Of a stretch of DNA of 10,712 nt, positions 1-7,299 are shown one piece after another (the stretch's first letter is position 1; every line of letters begins with the position of its first letter). The DNA comes from Chloroflexota bacterium (GTDB lineage: Bacteria > Chloroflexota > Dormibacteria > Dormibacterales > Dormibacteraceae). The DNA is taken from positions 1-10,712 of the forward strand of contig VBKD01000117.1 in NCBI GenBank assembly GCA_005888075.1, written 5' to 3'. A program made the position numbers and the translations under genes. The notes beneath the pieces are model-generated. The model was not told the DNA's origin, ran no database searches, and was given only the letters and a program-made list of their open reading frames with translations.

Positions 1-1
1 C

Positions 2-1177
2 ACCCGGCATCACGGCAAGACCCTCGAGGAGTCACGTGGTGAGGTTCGGCGCGGCATCGAGGTCGTGGACTTCGCATGCGGCGCGCCGACATTGCTGCAG
101 GGCCGCACCCTGCGCGACGTCTCGGGGGGCGTGGACCAGGACCTGTATCGCTATCCGGTCGGCGTCTGCGCCGGCATCCCGCCTTTCAATTTCCCGGTGA
201 TGATCCCGTTGTGGATGTTCCCGCTCGCGGTGGTAGCCGGGAACACTTTTGTGCTCAAGCCCTCAGAACGCACGCCGCTCGGAGCTCAGCGCCTGGCGGA
301 GGTGTTCCTCGAAGCCGGCTTCCCCGAGGGCGTGCTGAACGTGGTTCACGGCGCGCGGGAAGCCGTCGACGCGCTGCTGACGCATCCCCAGGTTCAGGCC
401 ATCTCCTTCGTCGGGTCGGCGCCGGTGGCCAAGCATGTCTACGAGACCGCCGCCGCGAACGGCAAGCGGGTCCAGGCGCTGGGCGGCGCGAAGAATCACA
501 TCGTCGTCATGCCGGACGCGGATCCCGAGATCACCGTGCCGGCGATCCTCAACTCGGCGTTTGGCAACGCGGGCGAGCGCTGCCTTTCGGGTTCGGTGGC
601 GGTCGCGGTCGGCCATGCCGCGGATCATCTCCTCGAGTCATTGAGTGATGCCGCGTCGAAGATGGTCGTCGGCCCGGGCGACCAGCCGGGCGTGCAGGTC
701 GGGCCGCTCATCCGCGCGGATCATCGGGACAAGGTCGCCGGGTACGTCGACAAGGGCGTGTCGGAAGGGGCGCAGCTTTTGGTCGACGGACGGCGTGAGA
801 TGTCGAGAAAGGGTTTCTTTCTCGGCCCTACGATCCTGGATCGCGTGACCTCCGATATGGCGGTCGGCCACGAGGAGATCTTCGGCCCCGTGCTGTCGGT
901 GGCGCGCGCCGCAACGCTGGATGACGCCATCGCGCAGGCCAACCGCATGGCCCTCGGCAACATGGCCACGATCTTCACCAAGTCCGGGCGTGCGGCGAGG
1001 GAGTTTCGCGATCGCGTCGAGGCCGGCATGACGGGAATCAACGTGCCCATCGCGCAGCCCTTCGCCTTCTTTCCGTTCAGCGGTTGGAAGGGCTCGTTCT
1101 TTGGCGACCTGCATGTTCACGGCACGGACGGCATCGAGTTCTATACGCGCAAAAAGGTTGTCGTCACCCGGTGGTGA
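2..1177 (+). CDS. iolA: Methylmalonate/malonate-semialdehyde dehydrogenase (CoA-acylating), 5' truncated
   Basis: Aldehyde dehydrogenase superfamily enzyme that oxidises malonate semialdehyde (last step of inositol breakdown) or methylmalonate semialdehyde (valine breakdown) with NAD and CoA to acetyl- or propionyl-CoA plus CO2; cytosolic. The reading frame is open from base 2, so the start lies upstream; 391 codons are visible of the usual ~490-500. Seen directly: the family signature PFNFPVMIPLWMFP (bases 181-222), GAKNHIVVMPDAD (around 487-525), the catalytic loop NAGERCLSG with the nucleophile Cys codon at 581-583, EEIFGPVLS around 871-900, and the typical C-terminal end FYTRKKVVVTRW. The conserved FNFPVM segment and the CoA-dependent type of active-site loop separate it from ordinary NAD(P) aldehyde dehydrogenases. 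It sits 22 nt before iolD, which favours the inositol role (iolA) over valine catabolism (mmsA); one enzyme can serve both. Family assignment is very secure. Confidence 0.95.
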   Translation, partial: TRHHGKTLEESRGEVRRGIEVVDFACGAPTLLQGRTLRDVSGGVDQDLYRYPVGVCAGIPPFNFPVMIPLWMFPLAVVAGNTFVLKPSERTPLGAQRLAEVFLEAGFPEGVLNVVHGAREAVDALLTHPQVQAISFVGSAPVAKHVYETAAANGKRVQALGGAKNHIVVMPDADPEITVPAILNSAFGNAGERCLSGSVAVAVGHAADHLLESLSDAASKMVVGPGDQPGVQVGPLIRADHRDKVAGYVDKGVSEGAQLLVDGRREMSRKGFFLGPTILDRVTSDMAVGHEEIFGPVLSVARAATLDDAIAQANRMALGNMATIFTKSGRAAREFRDRVEAGMTGINVPIAQPFAFFPFSGWKGSFFGDLHVHGTDGIEFYTRKKVVVTRW

Positions 1178-1199
1178 CACAGACGCCCAGGGTCGCGCG

Positions 1200-3080
1200 A
1201 TGAAGACCCTCCGCGTCACGATGGGGCAGGCGCTGGTTCGTTTTCTCGCGGCGCAGCACGTCGAGCGGGACGGCGTGGAGCATCGATTCATCGAAGGCTG
1301 CTTCGGCATTTTCGGCCACGGCAACGTGACCGGCATCGGCCAGGCTCTCGCCCAGCATCCCGACCTGCTGACCTATTACCAGGCGCGCAACGAGCAGGGC
1401 ATGGTGCACGCCGCGGCGGGTTTCGCCAAGATGCGCAACCGGCTCGCCACCCTGGCATGCACAACCTCGATCGGGCCTGGCGCGACCAACATGCTGACCG
1501 GCGCGGCGGCGGCGACGGTCAACCGCTTGCCGGTGCTGCTTCTGCCGGGCGATGTGTTTGCGTCGCGCCGTCCGGACCCGGTCTTGCAGCAGCTCGAGAT
1601 GCCCGCGCGGGGGGAGCTCAGCGTGAACGACTGCTTTCAGCCGGTCACCCGGTACTGGGATCGCATCCAGCGGCCAGAGCAGCTGGTCCCCGCCGCTCTA
1701 GCGGCGATGCGTGTGCTCACGAGCCAGGCCGAAACGGGAGCCGTGATGCTGTCCCTGCCGCAGGATGTGCAGACGGAGGCATTCGACTATCCGCTCGAGT
1801 TCTTCGAGCGCCGCGTGTGGCACATAGCGCGTCCCGTGCCCGACGCAACGGCCATGGACCGAGCCGCCGAAGTGATCCGCGGAGCTACCCGTCCGTTGAT
1901 CGTCGCGGGCGGTGGCGTGATCTACTCAGAGGCCACGGCGGCGCTCCGGCAGCTGGTCAGCCGGACGGGCATCCCGGTCGGCGAGACTCAGGCCGGCAAG
2001 GGATCTCTTCATTTCGACCATCCCGGCGCACTCGGGGGTATCGGCGCCACCGGCACGCTCGCCGCGAATCGCATCGCCGCCGCAGCCGACGTGGTGATCG
2101 GCATCGGGACCCGCTACAGCGATTTCACGACGGCGTCGAAGACCGCCTTCCAGAATTCTGGGGTTCGCTTCATCAACATCAACTTGGCGGAGCTCGACAG
2201 CCACAAGCTCGGTGGAACCGCTCTCGCCGGCGATGCGCGTGCCACGCTGGAGGCGCTTGACGCACAGCTCGATGGCTGGGCCGTCTCCGCCGAATACCGG
2301 CGCGAGTGCGAGCAGCTGAGGGCGGGCTGGGACCAGGAGGTTTCGCGGCTGTACAACCTCGGCCACGGCCCGCTGCCCGCGCAGTCGGAGGTGCTGGGCG
2401 CGGTCAACGACCTCTCCGCTCCGCTCGATGTGGTCGTGTGCGCCGCGGGTTCGATGCCGGGCGATCTGCACAAGCTGTGGCGGACACGTGACCCGAAGGG
2501 CTATCACGTCGAGTACGGCTACTCGACCATGGGCTACGAGATCGCCGGTGGCCTCGGCGTCAAGCTCGCCGACCCGTCACGCGAGGTCTACGTCATGGTC
2601 GGTGACGGCTCGTACCTGATGATGGCGCAGGAGATCGTCACCTCGATTCAAGAAAGAGCGAAGCTCACGGTGGTGCTCGTCGACAACGAGGGCTACGCGT
2701 CGATCGGCGCCTTGTCGCGCGAGAAAGGCACGGCCGGCTTCGGGACCCGCTATCGCTATCGGTCGGACGGTTCACTCGGCGACGACGCGGCGAATGCCAA
2801 TGGGGAAAGGCTGCCCGTCGACCTGGCTCTCAACGCCCAAGGGCTCGGCGCGCACGTGCTTCGTGCTCGCAACATCGAAGAGCTGCGCGACGCGCTCGTC
2901 GAGGCGAAGAAGATCGAACGTACGGTGGTGATCTACGTAGCGACGGACCGGTACGAGACAGTCCCGAGCTATGAGGGCTGGTGGGAGGTGCCGGTGGCGG
3001 CGGTCGCCGACTCGGACGAGCTCGAAAAGGCGCGACAGGAGCAAGGGCGCGGCATGGCGCGCCGGCGCTGGCACCTTTGA
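1200..3080 (+). CDS. iolD: 3D-(3,5/4)-trihydroxycyclohexane-1,2-dione acylhydrolase (ThDP-dependent)
   Basis: Opens the six-membered ring of trihydroxycyclohexane-1,2-dione to give 5-deoxyglucuronate, the substrate of IolB. 626 residues, near the usual family length. The ATG at 1200 is chosen because it gives the typical N-terminus MKTLRVTMGQALVRFL and has AGGG (1189-1192) 7 nt upstream; the frame is open further upstream only by chance overlap with iolA. Seen: N-terminal pyrimidine-binding domain with the ThDP-activating Glu in QARNEQGMVHAAAGFAK (Glu65), a TPP central domain (about 200-330) and a C-terminal PP domain with the metal/diphosphate motif GDG (468-470) running to Asn496 (VDNEGYASIG). 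The Y-rich stretch EYGYSTMGYEIAGGLGVK before the GDG motif is characteristic of IolD and separates it from acetolactate synthase. The C-terminal EGWWEVPVA...RRRWHL is also IolD-like. Same operon as iolA (22-nt gap); its stop overlaps the TTG start of iolB. Confidence 0.96.
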   Translation: MKTLRVTMGQALVRFLAAQHVERDGVEHRFIEGCFGIFGHGNVTGIGQALAQHPDLLTYYQARNEQGMVHAAAGFAKMRNRLATLACTTSIGPGATNMLTGAAAATVNRLPVLLLPGDVFASRRPDPVLQQLEMPARGELSVNDCFQPVTRYWDRIQRPEQLVPAALAAMRVLTSQAETGAVMLSLPQDVQTEAFDYPLEFFERRVWHIARPVPDATAMDRAAEVIRGATRPLIVAGGGVIYSEATAALRQLVSRTGIPVGETQAGKGSLHFDHPGALGGIGATGTLAANRIAAAADVVIGIGTRYSDFTTASKTAFQNSGVRFININLAELDSHKLGGTALAGDARATLEALDAQLDGWAVSAEYRRECEQLRAGWDQEVSRLYNLGHGPLPAQSEVLGAVNDLSAPLDVVVCAAGSMPGDLHKLWRTRDPKGYHVEYGYSTMGYEIAGGLGVKLADPSREVYVMVGDGSYLMMAQEIVTSIQERAKLTVVLVDNEGYASIGALSREKGTAGFGTRYRYRSDGSLGDDAANANGERLPVDLALNAQGLGAHVLRARNIEELRDALVEAKKIERTVVIYVATDRYETVPSYEGWWEVPVAAVADSDELEKARQEQGRGMARRRWHL

Positions 3081-3813
3081 GTCGACCCCTGGTGAGGCCA
3101 AGCCGTCCAGCCCCTGACGCTGACGGCTTGATCGTCACCGTCACCCCCGAGTCGGCGGGCTGGACCTACGTCGGGTTCGATGTTTACCGCATCGTCCGAG
3201 GCGCTCGAGTCGAGCGGCTTACGCAGGACCGCGAAGTCTGCGCGGTGATGCTGTCGGGACGCGCCGACTTCACGTTCGACGGTCACGAGTGGAGCGATGT
3301 CGGCTCGCGCCAGAACGTTTTCGAAGGTGCGCCAGATGCCGTGTACGCGCCACCCGGCGGCACGTTGAGTGCCGCGGCCGTGAGCGACGTCGCCGAGTTT
3401 GCGTTGTCGGATCAGGCAGGACCGAGCGGACAATTCGCAACATCCTCATGGAGGACCGCGCCGCGGAATCGCTGCTCGTCACCGAGGTCGTGACACCCCC
3501 GGGGAACTGGTCGAGCTACCCGCCCCACAAACACGACACCGACGATCTTCCGCGCGAGACTTACCTGGAAGAGACCTACTACCACCGCACCGCGCGGCCC
3601 GATGGCTTCGCCGTCCAGCTCGTCTACACCAGCGACCGGTCGCTCGATGAGGCGATGCAGATACGAGACGGTGACGTTGTGTTGGTGCCACGCGGTTATC
3701 ACCCGGTCGCGGCCGGGCCCGGCTATGAGCTCTATTACCTCAACGTGATGGCGGGGCCACGCCGCCGCTGGTTGGTCACCACCGATCCAGACCACCGCTG
3801 GCAGCTCGATTGA
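3077..3813 (+). pseudogene. iolB: 5-deoxy-glucuronate isomerase, disrupted (internal deletion with frameshift)
   Basis: IolB is a bicupin isomerase converting 5-deoxyglucuronate to 2-deoxy-5-keto-gluconate, usually about 270-300 residues. The first half is read from a TTG at 3077 (TTGA overlap with the iolD stop), which gives the family-like start MSRPLVRPSRPAPDADG and then TPESAGWTYVGFDVYR; this frame runs to a TGA at 3491-3493. The second half is in a different frame: RTIRNILMEDRAAESLL, GNWSSYPPHKHD (metal-site histidines), LEETYYHR, DGDVVLVPRGYHPV and a normal C-terminus ending WQLD at the TGA 3811-3813. The switch lies near 3404-3412, after VAEFAL. The variable linker that normally joins the halves (about 20-25 residues) is absent, and 245 codons span the locus against ~270 expected, so a deletion of roughly 60-75 nt with length 1 modulo 3 fits best. 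An internal ATG at 3448 could in principle start the C-terminal cupin alone. Either a true pseudogene or an assembly/sequencing error; identity as iolB is secure. Confidence 0.88.
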
Positions 3814-4169
3814 TGCAGACACTCGGCAATCTCTTCTCCTGGTTGGTCACTTCGCTGTTCGGCGTCATCACGCTGCTCTTGGGGTATGAGAGCTGGGCGC
3901 TGCTGACCAATCACACTCCCATCACCACGTTCATCAGGCCGGCGGTGCATTCCTACCCGGGCGTGGCATTCGTGGTCGCGGTCGTCATCGGCATGCTGCT
4001 CGGACACTTCCTGTGTGGTCCGCTCATGCTCGAGGAGTCGATCGCGCTGCGCGTGGGACGCGACCCCATGACCAACGCGGTGCGCGCTTTCATCCGCCGC
4101 TTTCCGCGGGTGACATATGCCGTGGCAGTGGTGATCGGCATGCTGCTCGGCCACCTGTTCTGGGCGTAG
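3813..4169 (+). CDS. Small membrane protein with internal 42-residue duplication, unknown function
   Basis: 118 residues from the ATG at 3813, which overlaps the iolB stop as TGATG, so translation is probably coupled to iolB. Not recognised as a named family. Three hydrophobic segments are visible: residues about 4-25, 48-67 and 97-117. Residues 26-67 and 75-116 are an ungapped tandem duplication (20 of 42 identical by hand count), each beginning E-S-x-A-L, then P-x-T, R, a conserved Pro before the membrane segment, and the shared hydrophobic core VAVVIGMLLGH. The 17 nt encoding IGMLLG are identical in both copies (3987-4003 and 4134-4150), which is a sign of duplication rather than chance. 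The loops are basic and polar (RVGRDP, RAFIRRFPR). No catalytic motif is seen. Its place between iolB and a transporter gene hints at a membrane role in the same operon, but that is only context. Confidence 0.8.
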   Translation: MQTLGNLFSWLVTSLFGVITLLLGYESWALLTNHTPITTFIRPAVHSYPGVAFVVAVVIGMLLGHFLCGPLMLEESIALRVGRDPMTNAVRAFIRRFPRVTYAVAVVIGMLLGHLFWA

Positions 4170-4175
4170 ACCGCG

Positions 4176-4194
4176 GCGCGGCCGCAGGCCGCGC
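4176..4194 (+). terminator. Perfect GC hairpin between the small membrane protein gene and the EamA gene
   Basis: Inverted repeat gcgcggcc (4176-4183) and ggccgcgc (4187-4194) with a 3-nt loop gca, starting 7 nt after the TAG of the upstream gene. The 8 pairs are all G-C. No T-run follows (atcatcccag), so it is not a classical intrinsic terminator; it could act as a weak pause, a 3'-end stabiliser or a structure lowering initiation at the EamA start 25 nt downstream. In DNA this GC-rich such hairpins also occur by chance. Confidence 0.4.
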
Positions 4195-4219
4195 ATCATC
4201 CCAGTGGGTCGGCACCGCA

Positions 4220-5089
4220 ATGGTCCTGGTCTCGGCCGCAAGCTTCGGCAGCCTGTCCATCTTCGGCAAGCTGGCCTACGCGAATGGCCTCGGCACCGAG
4301 CAGACGCTCGCGTTCCGATTCTTGCTGGGGGCGATTGGGATGTGGGTTCTGGCCATGCTCTTCGGCCAGAATCCGCTTCGGTTCAAGACTCGCGAGCTCG
4401 TCATGCTCATCGTGCTGGGTGCGGTGATCTATACGGGCCAGTCGCTCACCTATTTCATCGCGCTCCGCTCGCTGCCCGCGTCCTTGGTCGTGCTGATCGC
4501 GTACATCTATCCAAGCCTGGTCGTGGTCGCCGGGTGGCTGTTCTTGCGCCGCTCCGTCTCGATCTGGCACGGCCTCGCGCTCGCGGCCAGCTTTTTGGGA
4601 GTCGGGCTCCTGGTCGGAGGCGCTCATTTCCAGGTCGCCTGGGCGCTCGCCTTCGCCATCGCGTCACCTGCGATCTACACCGGCTACATACTCCTCGGCG
4701 AGCGGGTCATGAGCTCCGTGCCGGCAATCGGAGCCAGCGCCGTGATCATGTCGGGCGCCGCGGTCGCCTTCTGCGTGCTCGCCGCGCTGCGGCACGAGCT
4801 GCGCACGCCGGCCACCCTGGCCGGATGGGGCGTAGCCTTCGGTGTCGCGCTCTTTCCGACCATGATCGCCATCTCGCTCTTCCTTGCCAGCCTGCCGCGC
4901 ATCGGAGCGGCGTTGGCAGCTCTGCTGAGCACGGTGGAGCCGGTCGTCACAATCGCTCTGGCCGCCGTGATCCTCGGCGAGCGCTTATCTGCGGTTCAGT
5001 TCGTCGGCGGGGCGCTGATCCTGCTCGCGGTCATCGTCGTGCAGGCGGCGCACCTGTGGAAGCCGGGTCCGCCCGCTGCCTTTAGGTGA
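4220..5089 (+). CDS. EamA/DMT-superfamily transporter (RhaT/YdcZ-like permease)
   Basis: Inner-membrane drug/metabolite transporter family protein, 289 residues, with the usual two EamA repeats (about residues 1-135 and 145-280) and about ten hydrophobic helices. Family-typical segments: VLVSAASFGSLSIFGKLAY at the first helix, FRFLLGAIGMWVLA, then LPASLVVLIAYIYPSLVVV ending the first repeat; in the second, LLSTVEPVVTIALAAVILGERLS and FVGGALILLAVIVVQ. ATG 4220 is the only good start in frame; it leaves almost no leader before helix 1, and no strong Shine-Dalgarno is seen, so an upstream non-ATG start is possible though no GTG or TTG lies close by in frame. Substrate is not predictable from sequence; members export amino acids, metabolites or drugs. 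It follows the small membrane protein by 50 nt with a GC hairpin between, and its end overlaps the convergent phosphoesterase gene by 8 nt. Confidence 0.9.
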   Translation: MVLVSAASFGSLSIFGKLAYANGLGTEQTLAFRFLLGAIGMWVLAMLFGQNPLRFKTRELVMLIVLGAVIYTGQSLTYFIALRSLPASLVVLIAYIYPSLVVVAGWLFLRRSVSIWHGLALAASFLGVGLLVGGAHFQVAWALAFAIASPAIYTGYILLGERVMSSVPAIGASAVIMSGAAVAFCVLAALRHELRTPATLAGWGVAFGVALFPTMIAISLFLASLPRIGAALAALLSTVEPVVTIALAAVILGERLSAVQFVGGALILLAVIVVQAAHLWKPGPPAAFR

Positions 5090-6518
5090 GCGCAGCCAGC
5101 TGATCTTTGAGCCGGCACAGGATCGGGTGCAGCTCGTGTGCGCCACAAACCTCTGACGTGTCGACGTTCCATTCTTTTTTCGCAAGCACGAACGGGTGCA
5201 GCTGCTCGCCGCCGATCGAGCCATGCCCGCCGGCCTGGTTCTCGAAGTTGACCTGCATCCCGCCGGCGAACGCGCCGAAAACGACGAGGTCGCCCGCGCT
5301 CGCGAACGAGTTGAGACGTGACAGCTGCGCCAGAAGGATGTCGGAATCGTCATATTCCTGCAAAAGCGTTTTTGCGCGCGCGCCGCGATATTCCTGTCCA
5401 CCCTTCAAGAAGACGTCTTCATCTCCGTCCCGGGCCATCACCAGAGCAACCTGGTCGAGGTCCGAGATCGCGGTCGCGAGCTTCGGGTGGTTCGCCTCGA
5501 GACCGCGATAGTCAAACCTGCGCGATCGCGCCGCGAAATACATGTGGGCGAGACCACCCGAATAGGTCAGATGGAGGCTTCCAATCGCCTCCTTCTCTGG
5601 CACTCCGAATTCATCGCCCTTCATCTCCTCGACGTGGAATCCGGGCAGCAGCCCGGCGACGACTTCGCCAAAGTGCCGTCCGTGCGCGGCGACGAACGGC
5701 ACAGTCTCGATCTGGCCGTGGTCTGAGAGGATGAGCATCTCGTACTCGCTTCCACGGCTCGCCGCGATGACGTCGAGGCTGCGATCCACGTGTTTCAAGA
5801 CACGAAGAGCCGCGGGATCACCGGGCCCGAACGCGTGCGCGGTCTCGTCAAATGCATAAAGGCCGGCATAGATGGGGGAATAGCCTTCGTGCATGGCCTG
5901 CTGGACTGCGTAGCGAGTGAGGTGATGGATGAAGATCTCCTCCACGACATCGGTGGCCACATAGGAGCTGGCGGGATGCCGGCCCCTTCGCTTCGCCACG
6001 GCCACATCCTTGACGGTCCGGGCGGCCACCGCGAACGTCTGCCATACCCAATCGCCCAGATGAAGCGGGTTTGCGAGGTATGGGATGAGGACGTGCGCGG
6101 CCGAGCGCGAGCGCTCCTCTTTGGCATACGTCCTGTCCTGATAGGCGATGCCGAAATCGTCCGCAGCACCTGCCGGATAGCAGGCCGCAATGCACGCGCC
6201 ATCCTTGGTGAGCGGTTCGCAGCCCTCGAAGTACTTGTCCGCGACCTTCTTGAACGTCGACCCGGCGCCGAACTGAACCAGCACCTGCTGCTTCCGGTCC
6301 CACCAGCGAAAGCTCGGAATCTCGGAGTTGTCTCCATAAAGAATCCCCGCTTGCGCGAAAGGCGTCGTCGACGGAACGCCACACCGATAGCGGTTGATTT
6401 CGTAGCCTTCAGACCGCATCAGGCGCTCCACGAATGGCATGCGACCTTCGCGGATTGCCTTCTCGAGCGAGTCAGCGCCGAGCCCGTCCACGTGAACGAT
6501 CACCAGCTTGCGTCCCAA
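5082..6518 (-). CDS. Alkaline-phosphatase-superfamily phosphodiesterase/nucleotide-pyrophosphatase-like hydrolase
   Basis: 478 residues, starting at TTG 6518-6516; an in-frame TGA four codons upstream (the end of the previous gene) rules out an earlier start, and GTG 6503 is the alternative. The two-metal site of type I phosphodiesterases/nucleotide pyrophosphatases can be read off: Asp11 in IVHVDGLGADSL, nucleophile Thr51 or Thr52 in GVPSTTPFAQAGILYG, Asp224 and His228 in YAFDETAHAFG, Asp266-His267 in LSDHGQ, and His432 in AGGHGSIGG. All expected ligands are present, so it should be active on a phosphate or sulfate ester; the substrate is unknown. No signal peptide or transmembrane segment at the N-terminus, hence cytosolic. 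The tail after residue 400 (LVVFGAFAGG...HPFVLAKKEW) is typical of long bacterial versions. It is 6 nt downstream of an EEP-fold phosphoesterase on the same strand, so the two are probably one transcript. Its stop TAA (5084-5082) lies inside the end of the EamA gene. Confidence 0.88.
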   Translation of the reverse strand: MGRKLVIVHVDGLGADSLEKAIREGRMPFVERLMRSEGYEINRYRCGVPSTTPFAQAGILYGDNSEIPSFRWWDRKQQVLVQFGAGSTFKKVADKYFEGCEPLTKDGACIAACYPAGAADDFGIAYQDRTYAKEERSRSAAHVLIPYLANPLHLGDWVWQTFAVAARTVKDVAVAKRRGRHPASSYVATDVVEEIFIHHLTRYAVQQAMHEGYSPIYAGLYAFDETAHAFGPGDPAALRVLKHVDRSLDVIAASRGSEYEMLILSDHGQIETVPFVAAHGRHFGEVVAGLLPGFHVEEMKGDEFGVPEKEAIGSLHLTYSGGLAHMYFAARSRRFDYRGLEANHPKLATAISDLDQVALVMARDGDEDVFLKGGQEYRGARAKTLLQEYDDSDILLAQLSRLNSFASAGDLVVFGAFAGGMQVNFENQAGGHGSIGGEQLHPFVLAKKEWNVDTSEVCGAHELHPILCRLKDQLAALT

Positions 6519-6524
6519 CTGTGT

Positions 6525-7253
6525 TCAGATCTCCGCAAACACGGGGAGATGATCCGACGCGCGCACTTTGAGAGTCCACGCGCGATGGGCTGAAGGCGTC
6601 ACCCCATGGACGTAAATCGCGTCGAGCTTCATGCCCGTCCAGTGCGTGCGCCGCAGGCCATGGGTCAGATCGATCAATCCGGCTTCGTGCGCAGCTGCGC
6701 GGATGCGGCGCCACAACCGCGGCCGAGGCGGCCCGATGGTGTTCATGTCACCGGCAATGATCGTCATGGGGATGCGGGGGCGTGCTGCCAGATCGGCAAG
6801 GATGGCCCGGAACTGTTCGAGCTTGTGGGTGAATCCAACGACATCGAGGTGCGTCACGTAAACGCGCAACTCCTCGGACTCGGCGCGAATCGCGATTCGC
6901 TTCTGAGGCGGGATCGCGCGCAGCAGGGCGCGTTCGGCTCCGCTCATTCTCACGGCCTCTGAAACGGTCAGGGGCATAACCTCGGGAGGCGTGGGCTGAA
7001 AAAGGCCGCGGCGCCAGATGAGCGCGTTCGCCTGCTCGCGGCCCCGAAACAGCTGCGCCGTGGCCTGGAAATACGAATAGTCCGCACCCATGGCGTCCGC
7101 GATTGCGGCCGCATCAGGCTGCGCTCCATGAACGGAAGCTTCTTGCAGCGCGAAAAGGTCGACCTCGCGAAAGTCCGGCATCGTGCTGACGGCATCCAGG
7201 ATGGCGGGAAGGCGGAGGCCCAACAAGATATTCCAGGTGCAAATTCGCACCAC
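6525..7253 (-). CDS. Endonuclease/exonuclease/phosphatase (EEP) family protein
   Basis: 242 residues, Mg-dependent phosphoesterase fold shared by exonuclease III, DNase I and inositol-phosphate phosphatases. Catalytic landmarks seen in order: Asn8 in ICTWNIL, Glu38 in LFALQEAS, His135 in VYVTHLD, Asp169 and Asn171 in IIAGDMNT, Asp211 in KLDAIYV, and the Asp234-His235 pair in SDHLPV near the C-terminus. The set is complete, so it is probably active; target (nucleic acid, lipid headgroup or small phosphodiester) cannot be told. Short for a DNA-repair exonuclease III and with no added domain. Start is GTG 7253, followed by a second GTG codon that could also serve; an AGG lies just upstream, close to the start. 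It is divergent from the OsmC gene with a 46-nt gap and runs directly into the alkaline-phosphatase-superfamily gene in the same frame, 6 nt apart. Confidence 0.88.
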   Translation of the reverse strand: MVRICTWNILLGLRLPAILDAVSTMPDFREVDLFALQEASVHGAQPDAAAIADAMGADYSYFQATAQLFRGREQANALIWRRGLFQPTPPEVMPLTVSEAVRMSGAERALLRAIPPQKRIAIRAESEELRVYVTHLDVVGFTHKLEQFRAILADLAARPRIPMTIIAGDMNTIGPPRPRLWRRIRAAAHEAGLIDLTHGLRRTHWTGMKLDAIYVHGVTPSAHRAWTLKVRASDHLPVFAEI

Positions 7254-7299
7254 CTAATCATGGAGAGACAACCATGCGACAGACCGTTGTGAGGACAAT

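Noticed and set aside
638..1336. Long open frame on the - strand opposite iolA/iolD (232 codons)
   Set aside because: It lies wholly over two well-supported genes, has no recognisable domain, and is rich in Arg/His/Asp as expected of a GC-rich antisense shadow.
3404..3430. Programmed ribosomal frameshift joining the iolB halves
   Set aside because: No heptameric slippery sequence or following structure is evident at the junction, and a simple frameshift would not restore the missing linker of the cupin.
6516..6527. Readthrough of the EEP stop TGA to make an EEP-phosphatase fusion
   Set aside because: The EEP protein ends at its normal place (SDHLPVFAEI), the next gene starts four codons later with a normal N-terminus, and nothing marks this TGA as recoded.
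7254..7299. Divergent promoter pair between the EEP and OsmC genes
   Set aside because: The 46-nt gap must carry or adjoin both promoters, but I see only a weak taatca box and no matching -35 element at proper spacing, so no site is annotated.
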